Positions 55,222-64,000 of a DNA stretch of 64,000 bases are shown here, piece by piece. Made by a program: the position numbers and the translations under genes. The first letter of the stretch is position 1, and each line of letters opens with the position of its first letter. The notes under the pieces were generated by a model. It was not told the origin of the DNA. It ran no database searches and was given only the letters and a program-made list of their open reading frames with translations. The stretch lies in NCBI GenBank assembly GCA_947259925.1, contig CAMYOG010000030.1, positions 1 through 64,000 of the forward strand, written 5' to 3'. Origin of the DNA: Thermoanaerobaculia bacterium. GTDB lineage: Bacteria; Acidobacteriota; Thermoanaerobaculia; Multivoradales; JAHEKO01.

Positions 55222-56121
55222 GTGACGGCCCGGATTGGAATCGACCTGGGAGGGACCAAGATCGAAGGAGTGCTGCTCGATCGTGACGGCGGCGTGCTCG
55301 AACGCCGACGCCGGGCAACGCCGCAGGCGGACGGCTACGAGGCGATCGTTCGGGAGACCGCCGATCTGATCGCCGAGCTGGAGCGGGCGGCGCCCACCCC
55401 GACCACCATCGGCATCGGCACTCCCGGCTCGCTCTCGCGCCGCGACGGCTGTCTGCGCAACAGCAACACGGTGTGCATGAACGGGCGGCCTTTCCTCGAG
55501 GATCTGGAGCGTCTGATCGGCCGGCCGGTACCGCTCGAGAACGACGCCAACTGCTTCGCCCTGGCGGAGGCCAAGCTGGGCGCCGGGCGCGGGTTCGACC
55601 CGGTATTCGGGGTGATCCTCGGCACCGGGGTAGGGGGCGGCATCGTCTGGAACGGCGCGATCCACACCGGCCGGCTGGGGGTCGGCGGTGAGTGGGGCCA
55701 TCAGACCCTGGTGCGCGGCGGTCTGGCGTGCTACTGCGGCCGGCGGGGATGCGTCGAGACCTGCCTGAGCGGGCCGGCGCTCGAAGCGTCGTGGCGGCAG
55801 GCTACCGGCGAGCACGCGCGGTTGCCGGAGATCGTCGAGCGGTTCGAGCGCGACGATCTTCCGGCGCAGGCGAGCGCCTGGCGGGACGAGGTCCTCGAGC
55901 TGTTCGGCATCGCCCTCGCCAATGTGATCAACCTGCTCGACCCTGGCGCCGTCGTGCTGGGAGGTGGGGTCTCGAACGTACGGTGGCTCTACGAGGAGGG
56001 GGCGGAGAGGGTGCGGGCGAACATCTTCAGCGACGTCCGCGATACGCCCATCCTCCGCAACCAGCTGGGCGACTCCGCCGGCGTCTTTGGCGCCGCTCTC
56101 CTGCCGGAGGCGGGGACGTGA
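55222..56121 (+). CDS. ROK-family sugar kinase
   Basis: A 299-residue sugar kinase. ATP-site IGIDLGGTKIEG, sugar-site ENDANCFALAEAKLGAG, GVILGTGVGGGIV and the zinc motif CYCGRRGCVETCLSGPAL (C-x-C-G-x2-G-C-x-E) are all typical of ROK fructokinase or glucokinase-type enzymes. Start GTG 55222 (VTARIGIDLGG) places the ATP loop normally. It overlaps the acyltransferase gene (GTGA). The sugar substrate is not decided; hexose or N-acetylated hexosamine. Confidence 0.92.
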   Translation: MTARIGIDLGGTKIEGVLLDRDGGVLERRRRATPQADGYEAIVRETADLIAELERAAPTPTTIGIGTPGSLSRRDGCLRNSNTVCMNGRPFLEDLERLIGRPVPLENDANCFALAEAKLGAGRGFDPVFGVILGTGVGGGIVWNGAIHTGRLGVGGEWGHQTLVRGGLACYCGRRGCVETCLSGPALEASWRQATGEHARLPEIVERFERDDLPAQASAWRDEVLELFGIALANVINLLDPGAVVLGGGVSNVRWLYEEGAERVRANIFSDVRDTPILRNQLGDSAGVFGAALLPEAGT

Positions 56122-56828
56122 GCGCCAAGACGCTCCGCCGGAAGCTGCTGCGCGGGACCGTACGTCTGCTCTGGCCGCTGTTCGGACTCGCGCTCCGGGC
56201 GCTGTTCGGCTCCTGGCGCGTGCGGTTGGTCGGCAGTCCTCAACTGTTGGACGAGGTCGTCGAGAGCGGCCGGCCGGTCGTCGTCGCCCTCTGGCACAGC
56301 GATCTCGTACCGTGTGGCGTCGTCTTGCATCGGAAGCTGTTGACTCGTGGCCACCCGGTCACCGGGCTGGTGAGCCGCTCCGCCGACGGCGAGATCGTGG
56401 CCAGGGCGGCGGCGACGTTCGGCTTCCAGACCATCCGCGGCTCGACCAGTCGCGGCGGTCTGGCAGCCTTGCGAGACCTCTATCGCATCCTGCGCGGTGG
56501 CCAGACGATCGGGATCGCGCCAGACGGCCCCCGCGGCCCGGCGCGGATCGCCAAGCCGGGAATCGTCCAGGCGGCGCTGCTCTGCGGCAGCCCGATCGTT
56601 CCGATGGCCGCGGCGTCAGGGCGCGCCTGGACGGCCCGCTCGTGGGACCGGACGAAGCTGCCGAAGCCGTTCGCCGAGGTCGTGGTGGCGGTCGGTGACG
56701 AGCTGTCACTCTCGCGCGACGCCGACCTCGAGAGCGAGACCCTGCGGCTGGCGGCGGTGCTGGACGAGCTCGGCGCGCGCGCCCGGTCGGCGGCTCAGCT
56801 CTCGGACGACGGCGACGATCCGAAGTAG
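56118..56828 (+). CDS. DUF374-type lysophospholipid acyltransferase-like protein
   Basis: A 236-residue protein. VVVALWHSDLVPCGVVLHRK carries an HxxxxD-like motif of acyltransferases, followed by VSRSADGEIVARAAATFGFQ, IRGSTSRGGLAAL and IAPDGPRGPARIAKPGIVQA, all typical of the DUF374 family. Expected in lipid A or phospholipid modification at the inner membrane. The start is GTG overlapping the ROK stop. Its last 34 bases overlap the end of the convergent symporter gene. Confidence 0.88.
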   Translation: MSAKTLRRKLLRGTVRLLWPLFGLALRALFGSWRVRLVGSPQLLDEVVESGRPVVVALWHSDLVPCGVVLHRKLLTRGHPVTGLVSRSADGEIVARAAATFGFQTIRGSTSRGGLAALRDLYRILRGGQTIGIAPDGPRGPARIAKPGIVQAALLCGSPIVPMAAASGRAWTARSWDRTKLPKPFAEVVVAVGDELSLSRDADLESETLRLAAVLDELGARARSAAQLSDDGDDPK

Positions 56829-58231
56829 GGCTCGAGCGCCGCGGCGGGCGGCGGCGGAGTCGCCAGACTGACGCCGAACAGGAGAGCGGTCGAGCAGAGA
56901 AAGCCGGGCAGCACCGGATCGATCGCCTCCGAGCCGAACAGCTTCCAGAGGAACGTCGCGGTCACCCCACCGAGCATGGCGGCAGTCGCTCCCTCACGGG
57001 TCGCCCGGCGCCAGAAGACGCCGAGCACCACCGGCGCGAAAAAGCTGGCCCCCATCAGGGCGGTGAAGAGGAGGACGATGAACTGTACGAGCTCGCCCTC
57101 GCCGATGCCGGACAGGAGCAGCACCAGGGGTGCGCTCCCGACCAGGGCGACGCCGGCGCGATTGATCAGGTTGCGCCGTCCGGGCGAGGCGTGGGCAGCG
57201 AACAGCGAGCCGTAGATGTCGTGTGACAGTGCCGAGCCGGCGACGATCAGCAGCGAATCGACCGTTGACATCATCGCCGCGGTGATCGCCGCCAGGAGGA
57301 TCGAGCCGAGGATCGGCGGCAGGGCGCTACGAGCCACCAGCGGCATGGCCAGATCGCCGGTCGGCAAGACTGGAAAGAGCACCGAGGCGGCCAGCGCGAC
57401 GATGAAGACCAGCAGGTTGATCGCGGTGGCGAAGACGATCGCCAGCAGGACGCCCCGGCGGATCGTCCGCATGTCCTTCATCGCGTAGAGGCGGACCAGC
57501 TTCTCCGGCGTTGCGACCGTACCGAGCGCGAACGCCAGCGCGATGGTGAACAAGAGCGTCGGCGGCATCGCCTCCCAGGTGAAGGTGAGCGGGTTGACCA
57601 CCTCGGCATAGCGCAGGGTCTCGCCCAGCCCGCCGAGAGCGCTCAGCGCCAGCGGCGCGCCCAGGATCGCTCCCAGTGTCATGACGACCAGCTGCACGAG
57701 GTCGGTATAGACCACCGCGATCATCCCGCCGACCATGGTGTAGACGATCAGGACGACCGTGAACCCGATCATCCCCCAGGTCATCGGAATGCCCAGGATG
57801 ACGTTGGCGATCAGGCCGCCGGCCAGGATCTGGGCCTGGATGTAGACGACCGTGGCGATCAGGATGATCACCGCCGCGAGACCGCGTACCCCCTTGCCGT
57901 AGTAGCGCGTCTCGATGAACGCGGGCAGGGTCATCTCCCGTTGCCGGGTGAAGCGCGGCGCCAGCACCGCGGCCAGGAACCAGTAGGAGACCGGGATGAA
58001 CAGCACCAGCCAACCGAACGACCAGCCGACCGAGTGCATGACGCCGACCGTGCCGACGAAGGTGCCGGCGCTGCAGTGGGTCGCCGCCAGGGTGGCGCCG
58101 CCGACCAGCCACCCGAGCTTGCCGCCGGCGATCCAGTAGTCGGACTCGCTGTGGGTCGACCGGAGGCTCATCCAACCGATCGCGAACAGGACCGTGAAGT
58201 AGGCGCCGAAGACGATCAGGTGGACGGTCAC
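56795..58231 (-). CDS. Sodium:solute symporter family protein
   Basis: A 478-residue transporter with about 13 TM segments. DYWIAGGKLGWLVGGATLAA and the SSS-type Na-site regions GTFVGTVGVMHSVGWSFGW and AAITAAMMSTVDSLLIVAGS are visible. GTG 58231 overlaps the stop of the 33-residue gene, so translation is coupled. Substrate unknown; small monocarboxylates or amino acids are typical of related members. The upstream Arg/Ala-rich extension is rejected. Confidence 0.9.
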   Translation of the reverse strand: MTVHLIVFGAYFTVLFAIGWMSLRSTHSESDYWIAGGKLGWLVGGATLAATHCSAGTFVGTVGVMHSVGWSFGWLVLFIPVSYWFLAAVLAPRFTRQREMTLPAFIETRYYGKGVRGLAAVIILIATVVYIQAQILAGGLIANVILGIPMTWGMIGFTVVLIVYTMVGGMIAVVYTDLVQLVVMTLGAILGAPLALSALGGLGETLRYAEVVNPLTFTWEAMPPTLLFTIALAFALGTVATPEKLVRLYAMKDMRTIRRGVLLAIVFATAINLLVFIVALAASVLFPVLPTGDLAMPLVARSALPPILGSILLAAITAAMMSTVDSLLIVAGSALSHDIYGSLFAAHASPGRRNLINRAGVALVGSAPLVLLLSGIGEGELVQFIVLLFTALMGASFFAPVVLGVFWRRATREGATAAMLGGVTATFLWKLFGSEAIDPVLPGFLCSTALLFGVSLATPPPPAAALEPYFGSSPSSES

Positions 58232-58329
58232 CGGCGCCGCTCCACCCAGTACATCCAGACCAGATACGCCCCGACCAACAGGCCGAAGATCAGGAAGAGT
58301 CCCCAGAAGACGAAGCCGGGACCGTTCAC
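58228..58329 (-). CDS. 33-residue membrane protein, symporter partner
   Basis: VNGPGFVFWGLFLIFGLLVG and AYLVWMYWVERRR together make one TM helix with a basic C-terminus. GTG 58329 overlaps the stop of the upstream gene (GTGA) and its own stop overlaps the symporter GTG, so all three are coupled. Many sodium:solute symporters have a small companion of this size. Too short for most gene callers. Confidence 0.8.
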   Translation of the reverse strand: MNGPGFVFWGLFLIFGLLVGAYLVWMYWVERRR

Positions 58330-59033
58330 CCGAGGCCCTTTCGCATGCGGCGCCAGCCGAACCCCGCCAGGACGATGAGCGCGGCGACCGCGCCGACGTC
58401 GACCACACGCTCGGCGGTCAGGAGCGCGGGCGGCTCGGAGCCGCCGCGGAGCCGGATCATCGCCGGGATCACCGGCAGAGCGAAGCGGTAGACGCTGCCC
58501 TCGGCGGTCAGCTCGACCGACTCGATGCGGGTGAACTCGAATGGGAAGGCGGAGTAGAGGTGGACGTCGGCGGGTAGGTGGACGGTCGCCACGAACGCCT
58601 CGGGCCGGGTCTCGGCGGGAGGCCACTCGGCGACCAACAGGGGGATGATCGGCGCGAAGCTCGCCGCCAGCCGGCCGACTTCCGGCAGGACCTCGTAGAC
58701 CAAGCGGAGCCGAATACGCCCGTCCGGGGCCGTTTCCGGCAGGTCGACCCGCCCGTCGACCCGTCCCTCTGCCGGACCGAGGATCCGGAACGACACCTCC
58801 TGCTCACCGAGGAAGGCCCGCACGTTGGTCACGCGAAAGCGGCCGAATTGGAGCGACCGGAAGATCACCTCGGTGGCGCCCGCCGGGCGTAGGAAGTAGG
58901 TCATCGAGACCGTGCTCGGTGTGCCGCTCTTCAGCCGGGCTTCGACCGTCACGGAGTCGAGTGACGGCTCGGCGGCGAGAGTGCCGCCGGCAAGGAGCGC
59001 GCCGACCAGCGTCGCCGCGAGGCACCGGCTCAC
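58326..59033 (-). CDS. Exported protein with C-terminal membrane anchor
   Basis: A 235-residue product with a signal peptide (LAATLVGALLAGGTLA, cut before AEPSLDS) and one TM segment at the end (VVDVGAVAALIVLAGFGW) followed by Arg/Lys. The exported part is beta-rich, without a domain that I recognise. Start GTG 59033. Coupled to the 33-residue protein and the symporter, so probably an accessory factor of that transporter. Confidence 0.72.
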   Translation of the reverse strand: MSRCLAATLVGALLAGGTLAAEPSLDSVTVEARLKSGTPSTVSMTYFLRPAGATEVIFRSLQFGRFRVTNVRAFLGEQEVSFRILGPAEGRVDGRVDLPETAPDGRIRLRLVYEVLPEVGRLAASFAPIIPLLVAEWPPAETRPEAFVATVHLPADVHLYSAFPFEFTRIESVELTAEGSVYRFALPVIPAMIRLRGGSEPPALLTAERVVDVGAVAALIVLAGFGWRRMRKGLG

Positions 59034-59046
59034 GGCCGGACCCGGC

Positions 59047-60264
59047 TCAGACCCAGACCTCCCGCAAGACGCGCAAGGCGTTGCCCCCGATCACCTTGAT
59101 GATCTCCTCGTCGGAGTAGCCGTGCTTGACCAGCCAGCGAGGGATGTTCTTGGAGCACTCCGAGGGGTTCTCGAAGCCGCGCACGTACTCGACCCGCTCG
59201 AAGTCCGGAGTCGTGCCGGCGGCTCGGGCACGCGACTCCTTGATCGAGAGGTTGGCGGTGTAGACGCGGTGGAGCCCGACGTGGTCGCCGTAGACCGTGT
59301 CGGGTCCGAACGATACGTGGTCGATGCCGACCAGCTCCTTGATGTACTCGAAGTGCTCCATGACCGACTCGACGGTATGGGTCGGGTTGCGAGCGGTGAG
59401 TGTCGTGTGCGGAGCGGCCTCGACGCCGATCAGACCACCGCGGGCGGCACACGCTTCGAGCACCTCGTCGGGCGCCAATCGGTTCGAGTCCCACAGGGCT
59501 CGCGCACCGATGTGGCTGAGCAGGATCGGCTTCGAGCTCGCCTCGATGACGTCCAGCGACGTCTGATCACCACAGTGGGAGCAGTCGATCAGCATCCCGA
59601 CCCGGTTCATCCGCTCGACCGCCTGGCGTCCGAAAACGGTGAGCCCGCCGTCGCGCGGCTCGCGCAGCCCGGATCCCAGGGCGTTGGCCTCGGAGTAGGC
59701 GATCCCCATCGCCCGGACGCCCAGCCCGTAGAGGATCTCGATCCGATCGAGCTCGTTCTCGATCATCGCCGCGCCTTCGAGCGAGACGATGAAGGCGACC
59801 CGCTCCTCGCGGTGAGCGCGCAGGATGTCGTCGACGCTCTTGCAGTGGACCACGAAGTCCTGATGGGCGAGATCGCAGAGCCTCATCCCGAGGTCGTGGA
59901 TCACGTCGTTCCACTTCCAGCCGCTCTTCGACTCGATGGTGCAGATGCCGTCGAGAAGGTTGTCGAAGACGGCGTCCCAGTAGGAGTCGGCGAGGCCGCG
60001 AAAGGCGGTCGCCGTGCGGCCCTCGCGGACGTAGGCGGGCGTCTGGTCGATGTCGGCGGGAAACGTTCCGAGGTGCTCGTGCAGCGAGATCATGACGTTG
60101 TCGCGCACCAGGCTCTCGACGTGTCGCTCCTGCTCGTCGCTGAGCTCGATCAGCGCTGGCGCCACGCGGTCGATCTCGGGGGCGAGGTCGAACGCGACGT
60201 AGTCGGCCCCGGGCTCGAGGTAGGAGTACGACTGGTAGTTGGTACCACGCTTCTTCCAGCTCAT
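59047..60264 (-). CDS. Membrane dipeptidase family (M19) metallopeptidase
   Basis: A 405-residue protein. Zinc-binding regions: MISLHEHLG (in place of DGHND), FIVSLEGAAMIENELDRIE, IDCSHCGDQTSLDVIEASSK, and PILLSHIGARALWDSNR, which match the M19 dipeptidase layout with His, Glu, His and His ligands. No signal peptide is visible, so it is probably cytoplasmic, as with other bacterial members. The start is ATG. Substrate: dipeptides or related amides. Confidence 0.9.
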   Translation of the reverse strand: MSWKKRGTNYQSYSYLEPGADYVAFDLAPEIDRVAPALIELSDEQERHVESLVRDNVMISLHEHLGTFPADIDQTPAYVREGRTATAFRGLADSYWDAVFDNLLDGICTIESKSGWKWNDVIHDLGMRLCDLAHQDFVVHCKSVDDILRAHREERVAFIVSLEGAAMIENELDRIEILYGLGVRAMGIAYSEANALGSGLREPRDGGLTVFGRQAVERMNRVGMLIDCSHCGDQTSLDVIEASSKPILLSHIGARALWDSNRLAPDEVLEACAARGGLIGVEAAPHTTLTARNPTHTVESVMEHFEYIKELVGIDHVSFGPDTVYGDHVGLHRVYTANLSIKESRARAAGTTPDFERVEYVRGFENPSECSKNIPRWLVKHGYSDEEIIKVIGGNALRVLREVWV

Positions 60265-60397
60265 CCGGCCCTCCGGAGTCTCGGGGTCGGGCAGACGATA
60301 CCAGCAGCCACCGCCGTGGGACGGGGCCCGGCGTGCCTATCGGGCCGACCGACATTCCGATACGCTAGGCGGTCGAGTAGGCGGGTGCCCCGGTTCT

Positions 60398-60844
60398 ATG
60401 AGCAAACGGCGACGTGCGCGGGAAATGGCTGTGCAGATGCTCTATCAGAGCGATCTGGGAGCTACCGGCCCGGCCGCGGTGTTCAGTGACTTCAACCCCG
60501 AGGAGTACTTGCCGAACACCCTGAGTGACGAGCAGGCGTCCAAGGCGTTCGACTACGCCAAGCGACTGGTGGACGGCACGGTGGAGCACCGAGAGGAGAT
60601 CGACGAGCTGATCAAGGGGCAGGCCGACAACTGGCGCCTGGAGCGTATGTCGGCGGTCGACCGGAACGTCCTGCGACTGGCGGTCTACGAGTTCTTGTAC
60701 GAGCCCGACGTGCCCCAGCTGGTGGTCGTGGACGAGGCGATCGAGTTGGCGAAGAAGTTCGGCTCCGAGCAGTCGGGCCGATTCGTCAACGGCCTCCTGG
60801 ACGGCCTTCTGAAGACACACGACTTCCCGGGGTCCCTGAAATGA
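60398..60844 (+). CDS. nusB: Transcription antitermination factor NusB
   Basis: A 148-residue all-helical protein: MSKRRRAREMAVQMLYQSDL at the start, VDRNVLRLAVYEFLYEPDVP and ELAKKFGSEQSGRFVNGLLD near the end are typical. It binds boxA RNA with NusE in ribosomal RNA antitermination. ATG 60398 was chosen; the longer reading from 60239 adds unrelated residues. Its stop overlaps the leuS start (ATGA). Confidence 0.96.
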   Translation: MSKRRRAREMAVQMLYQSDLGATGPAAVFSDFNPEEYLPNTLSDEQASKAFDYAKRLVDGTVEHREEIDELIKGQADNWRLERMSAVDRNVLRLAVYEFLYEPDVPQLVVVDEAIELAKKFGSEQSGRFVNGLLDGLLKTHDFPGSLK

Positions 60845-63321
60845 GCTGGGGCAGTTACGACCACAAGCGGATCGAAGCGAAGTGGCAAGCGCGCTGGAGA
60901 AGCCAGCGCGCAGGCGAGGTCGACCTGCGCAACCCGCAGGACGCCTATTACATGCTGGTGATGTTCCCCTACCCGTCGGGCGATCGTCTGCACGTTGGCC
61001 ACGGCCGCAACTACATCATGGGCGACGTGCTCTATCGCTACCTGCGGATGCGGGGCCGACGGCCACTCAATCCGATGGGTTGGGACTCGTTCGGCCTGCC
61101 AGCCGAGAATGCGGCGATCGAGCGCCAGGTTCATCCTCAGGACTGGACGATGAACAACATCGCCGCCATGAAGGAGCAGTTCGGCAAGTGGGGGATCCTG
61201 TACGACTGGTCGAAGGAGATCAGCTCGTGCACCCCCGAGTACTACCGTTGGAATCAATGGCTCTTCCTGCGCATGCTCGAGAAGGACCTGGCCTACAAGC
61301 GCGAAGCGCCGGTCAACTGGTGCCCGAGCTGCCAGACGGTCCTGGCCAACGAGCAGGTGATCGACGGCCGCTGTGAGCGCTGTCGCTCCGAAGTCGTTCA
61401 GAAGACCCTCAGCCAGTGGTTCCTGCGCATCACCGAGCACGCCGAGCGGCTGCTCGCCAACCTCGACGGGCTCGACGGGTGGCCCGAGCGAGTCAAGGTG
61501 ATGCAGCGGAACTGGATCGGGCGCTCCGAGGGTGCCGAGCTCGAGTTCGAGCTGCCCGATCACGGCCAGACTCTGACCGTCTTCACGACCCGGCCCGACA
61601 CGGTGCACGGCGCTACATTCATGGTGCTGGCGCCAGAGCACCCACTGGTGCCCGATCTGATCGCCGACAACCCGCAGCGTGAAGAGATCGAGGCGTGGAT
61701 CGACAAGGTACGCAACACCCCGAGGATCCAGCGCGAGGCCGAGGAGCGGCAGAAGGAGGGCCGCGACACCGGCTCGTCGGCGCTCAACCCGGCCACCGGC
61801 GAGCGCATTCCGATCTGGCTGGCCGACTACGTGCTGCCCGAATACGGCACCGGCTCGATCATGGCGGTGCCGGCGCACGACAGCCGGGATCTCGAATTCG
61901 CGCGTCAGGAGGGGCTCGGCGTTCGCCTGGTCTACCACCCGGAGGACGAAGAGCTCGACGCCGACACCATGACCGAACCGGTGTTGCACCGCGGGGTGAT
62001 CCGGAATGCGCCGCCCTTCGACGGCGAGAAAGACGGCCCCGAGACCCTGGCACGGTTCATCGATTGGGTCGAGGAGCAGGGCTGGGGCCGGCGCAAGGTC
62101 ACGTTTCGACTGCGCGACTGGCTGATCTCACGCCAGCGCTACTGGGGGACGCCGATTCCGGTGGTCTACTGCGACGGCTGCGGGATCGTGCCGGTACCGG
62201 ACGAGGAGCTCCCGGTCACCCTGCCGTACGACGTCGAGTTCACAGGCCGGCGCGGCAACCCGCTCGAGCGGCACGAGGCCTTCCTGGCGGCAACCTGCGC
62301 CGAATGCGGTGGGGAGGCGCGGCGCGAGACCGACACGATGGACACCTTCGTCGACAGCTCCTGGTACTTCCTGCGCTACCTGTCGGCCCGGGACGACCGG
62401 CAGATCTTCGACTCGAGCCTGGCGGCGGACTGGTGTCCGGTCGATCAGTACATCGGCGGCATCGAGCACGCCATCCTGCACCTGCTCTATGCGCGCTTCG
62501 TCACCCTGGTGCTGCACGACTTCGGACTGATCGAGTTCGAGGAGCCGTTCACCAACCTGTTCAACCAGGGGATGATCACGAGTTTCTCCGAGGAGAGTGG
62601 CCGGGTAGAGAAGATGTCCAAATCGCGCGGCAACACGATCTCGCCGGATCAGCTGATCGAGGAGATGGGTGCCGACACCGAGCGGGTCTACACGCTCTTC
62701 CTGGGTCCGCCCGACGAAGAGGTCGAGTGGAACCAGGAGGCGGTCTCCGGCGCCTACCGCTTTCTCAACCGGGTCTGGCGAGCGGGCGAGAAGCTCGAGG
62801 ATGCACCGCCGACCGGTCCCGCCGACGAGGAGCTCGAGCGCCTGCGCCACGTCGCGGTCGAGCGCGTTACGCGCGACATGGAGAAGTTCAAGTTCAACAC
62901 CGTGGTCGCGGCACTGATGGAGCTGATGAACGCGCTCGGCAAGGCGCTGGAGGAGCGCACCGCCTCGAAGCTGGTCTGCGAGCAGGCGTTCGATACGCTC
63001 GTCCAGCTCCTGCACCCGTTCGCGCCTCACGTCACCGAGGAGCTGTGGGAGGCGCGCGGTCACCCCGAGACGCTGCTCGAATCGTCCTGGCCGGACTACG
63101 ACGAGGAGAAGCTGGTGGCCGCACGGGTTACGATCGTGGTCCAGATCGACGGCAAGCTGCGCGATCGGCTGGACGTCCCCGCGGAAGCGGCCGAGAACGA
63201 GGTCGTCGAGGCGGTGATGGCGAGCCCGAAGGTCGAGCAGCATCTGGGCGGTCGGGAGGTGGCCAAAACGATCGTGGTCCCCGGCCGACTCGTCAATCTG
63301 GTTACGAGGCCCTCCGCATGA
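60841..63321 (+). CDS. leuS: Leucyl-tRNA synthetase
   Basis: An 826-residue class I aminoacyl-tRNA synthetase. HIGH region YPSGDRLHVGHGRNYIMGD (HVGH), zinc-like Cys pairs WCPSCQTVLA and CERCRSE, CP1 editing-domain stretch FTTRPDTVHGATFMVLAPEH, and EKMSKSRGN (KMSKS) near residue 592. Length is normal for a bacterial enzyme. It charges tRNA-Leu, one of which is encoded in this window. Start ATG in an ATGA overlap with nusB; stop overlaps lptE. Confidence 0.97.
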   Translation: MSWGSYDHKRIEAKWQARWRSQRAGEVDLRNPQDAYYMLVMFPYPSGDRLHVGHGRNYIMGDVLYRYLRMRGRRPLNPMGWDSFGLPAENAAIERQVHPQDWTMNNIAAMKEQFGKWGILYDWSKEISSCTPEYYRWNQWLFLRMLEKDLAYKREAPVNWCPSCQTVLANEQVIDGRCERCRSEVVQKTLSQWFLRITEHAERLLANLDGLDGWPERVKVMQRNWIGRSEGAELEFELPDHGQTLTVFTTRPDTVHGATFMVLAPEHPLVPDLIADNPQREEIEAWIDKVRNTPRIQREAEERQKEGRDTGSSALNPATGERIPIWLADYVLPEYGTGSIMAVPAHDSRDLEFARQEGLGVRLVYHPEDEELDADTMTEPVLHRGVIRNAPPFDGEKDGPETLARFIDWVEEQGWGRRKVTFRLRDWLISRQRYWGTPIPVVYCDGCGIVPVPDEELPVTLPYDVEFTGRRGNPLERHEAFLAATCAECGGEARRETDTMDTFVDSSWYFLRYLSARDDRQIFDSSLAADWCPVDQYIGGIEHAILHLLYARFVTLVLHDFGLIEFEEPFTNLFNQGMITSFSEESGRVEKMSKSRGNTISPDQLIEEMGADTERVYTLFLGPPDEEVEWNQEAVSGAYRFLNRVWRAGEKLEDAPPTGPADEELERLRHVAVERVTRDMEKFKFNTVVAALMELMNALGKALEERTASKLVCEQAFDTLVQLLHPFAPHVTEELWEARGHPETLLESSWPDYDEEKLVAARVTIVVQIDGKLRDRLDVPAEAAENEVVEAVMASPKVEQHLGGREVAKTIVVPGRLVNLVTRPSA

Positions 63322-63851
63322 TCCGACGACCCCATTCACGTTTTGCCCTGAGCCTGCCCGCCCTGGTGCTGGTGGTGGCCGCCGGCTGTGGCTACAGCCT
63401 GGTAGGTCGCAGCAGCAACCTACCCGAGGACGTGCGCTCGATCTTCGTCGAGACGCTCGAGAACCAGACCACGCGAGCACAGATCGACCAGATCCTGACC
63501 CAGGCGATCACCAACGAGTTCGTCACCCGCCAGCGCTTCACCGTGGTTCCGGACCAGACGAGCGCCGACGCGATCCTCTCCGGTACCCTGACCTCGTTTC
63601 GGGTCCGGCCGGTGACGTTCAATGCCGACGGCCGGGCAGAGGAGTACGAGATCTCCATCATGGCTCGGATGGAGTTCAAGCGACCGGGCGACGACGAGCC
63701 GATCTGGGCCAATCCGGCCTACCTCTTCCGCCAGGCTTACGACCTGGAGCTCGAGGCGGGTGGCTTCCTCGACACCGAGGACGCCGCGATGTTCGAGGTA
63801 GCGGAGAACTTCGCCCAGACGATGGTGATCGATCTCTTGGAAGGCTTCTAA
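63318..63851 (+). CDS. lptE: LPS-assembly lipoprotein LptE-like
   Basis: A 177-residue protein with a lipoprotein signal (LSLPALVLVVAAGCGYSL; lipobox AAGC). The mature part begins CGYSLVGRSSNLPEDVRSIF and has the FENQTTRA-like VETLENQTTRAQIDQILTQA and TVVPDQTSADAILSGTLTSF, typical of LptE. With LptD it inserts lipopolysaccharide into the outer membrane, supporting a diderm host. ATG 63318 overlaps the leuS stop. Confidence 0.92.
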   Translation: MIRRPHSRFALSLPALVLVVAAGCGYSLVGRSSNLPEDVRSIFVETLENQTTRAQIDQILTQAITNEFVTRQRFTVVPDQTSADAILSGTLTSFRVRPVTFNADGRAEEYEISIMARMEFKRPGDDEPIWANPAYLFRQAYDLELEAGGFLDTEDAAMFEVAENFAQTMVIDLLEGF

Positions 63852-64000
63852 CCCGACCGTCAGTTCGAGCGGGCCGATGAGGCGATCCCAGGGGTGGAAG
63901 ACGTCTCTCCGCCGGGACGGCGCCCTTCAGTCGGACTCCGGCGGGTAGCGGGCGCCTCGGCTGCGGCTGCGCTCGGACCGACAGCAGCCTCCGGAGGTCC

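Noticed and set aside
63852..64000. Possible end of a minus-strand gene reading RSRGARYPPESD-stop
   Set aside because: Only about 75 bases are available and no motif can be judged; it is left unannotated.

Overview
The window is GC-rich bacterial chromosome, dense with genes and without plasmid or phage modules. Gene content points to Acidobacteriota, probably the Thermoanaerobaculia or a neighbouring class. The evidence is several Hanks-type Ser/Thr kinases (two fused to TolB/WD40-like propellers, one to a cyclase-like domain and TPRs), Asp-box and HAF-repeat secreted proteins, an LptE-type outer-membrane lipoprotein and many GTG/TTG starts. This placement is inference; no marker gene was compared.

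Layout. 1-6503 (minus strand): a tightly overlapping complex I operon in the order nuoA-E-F-G-H-J-K-L, with no nuoB, C, D or I between them; nuoL runs off the window. 6711-7623: an HExxH protein with an abnormal C-terminus and a decayed stretch. 7624-11679: a 1351-residue kinase/cyclase-like/kinase/TM/TPR protein. 11755-15836: the most interesting locus, with an 81-residue peptide ending in GGTAVCP, an APH-type kinase, a HopA1-family protein, an exported papain-like Cys peptidase and a second exported protein. It looks like an uncharacterised RiPP (class V lanthipeptide or thioamitide-like) cluster. 15837-19302: intergenic debris, an RsbW-like ATPase, a CPBP protease, a methyltransferase and a SIR2-like protein. 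19542-24819: tRNA-Leu, RNase R, a lipoprotein, Der, an IHF/HU protein, a MerR regulator with a histone-H1-like tail, and tRNA-Pro.

24803-28211 is bounded by a 17-bp direct repeat of the tRNA-Pro 3' end and carries only one large Asp-box lipoprotein. 28229-36696 holds two kinase-propeller receptors around a frameshifted methyltransferase, an FRG-domain protein and a class II amidotransferase. 36807-46643 holds secreted proteins, an MBL-fold hydrolase, ApaG, an M48 protease, a DUF2157/GDYXXLXY membrane pair, a DUF1697 protein and a CFA-synthase-like methyltransferase. 46747-53836 holds an alpha/beta hydrolase, a kinase plus FHA pair, a DMT transporter, an S10 peptidase, a deiodinase-family remnant and AlkA. 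53833-63851 holds a GNAT, a TPR membrane protein, a ROK kinase and acyltransferase pair, a symporter with a 33-residue partner, an M19 dipeptidase, and the overlapping nusB-leuS-lptE operon. The last 149 bases hold no gene that can be supported.

How genes work together: ATGA/GTGA overlaps show translational coupling in nuo, nusB-leuS-lptE, ROK/acyltransferase, the symporter trio and the DUF2157 set. In the putative RiPP locus the expected order of events is phosphorylation of Ser/Thr in the peptide, phosphate elimination, thioether formation, export and leader removal. That scheme is inferred from families, not shown by the sequence.
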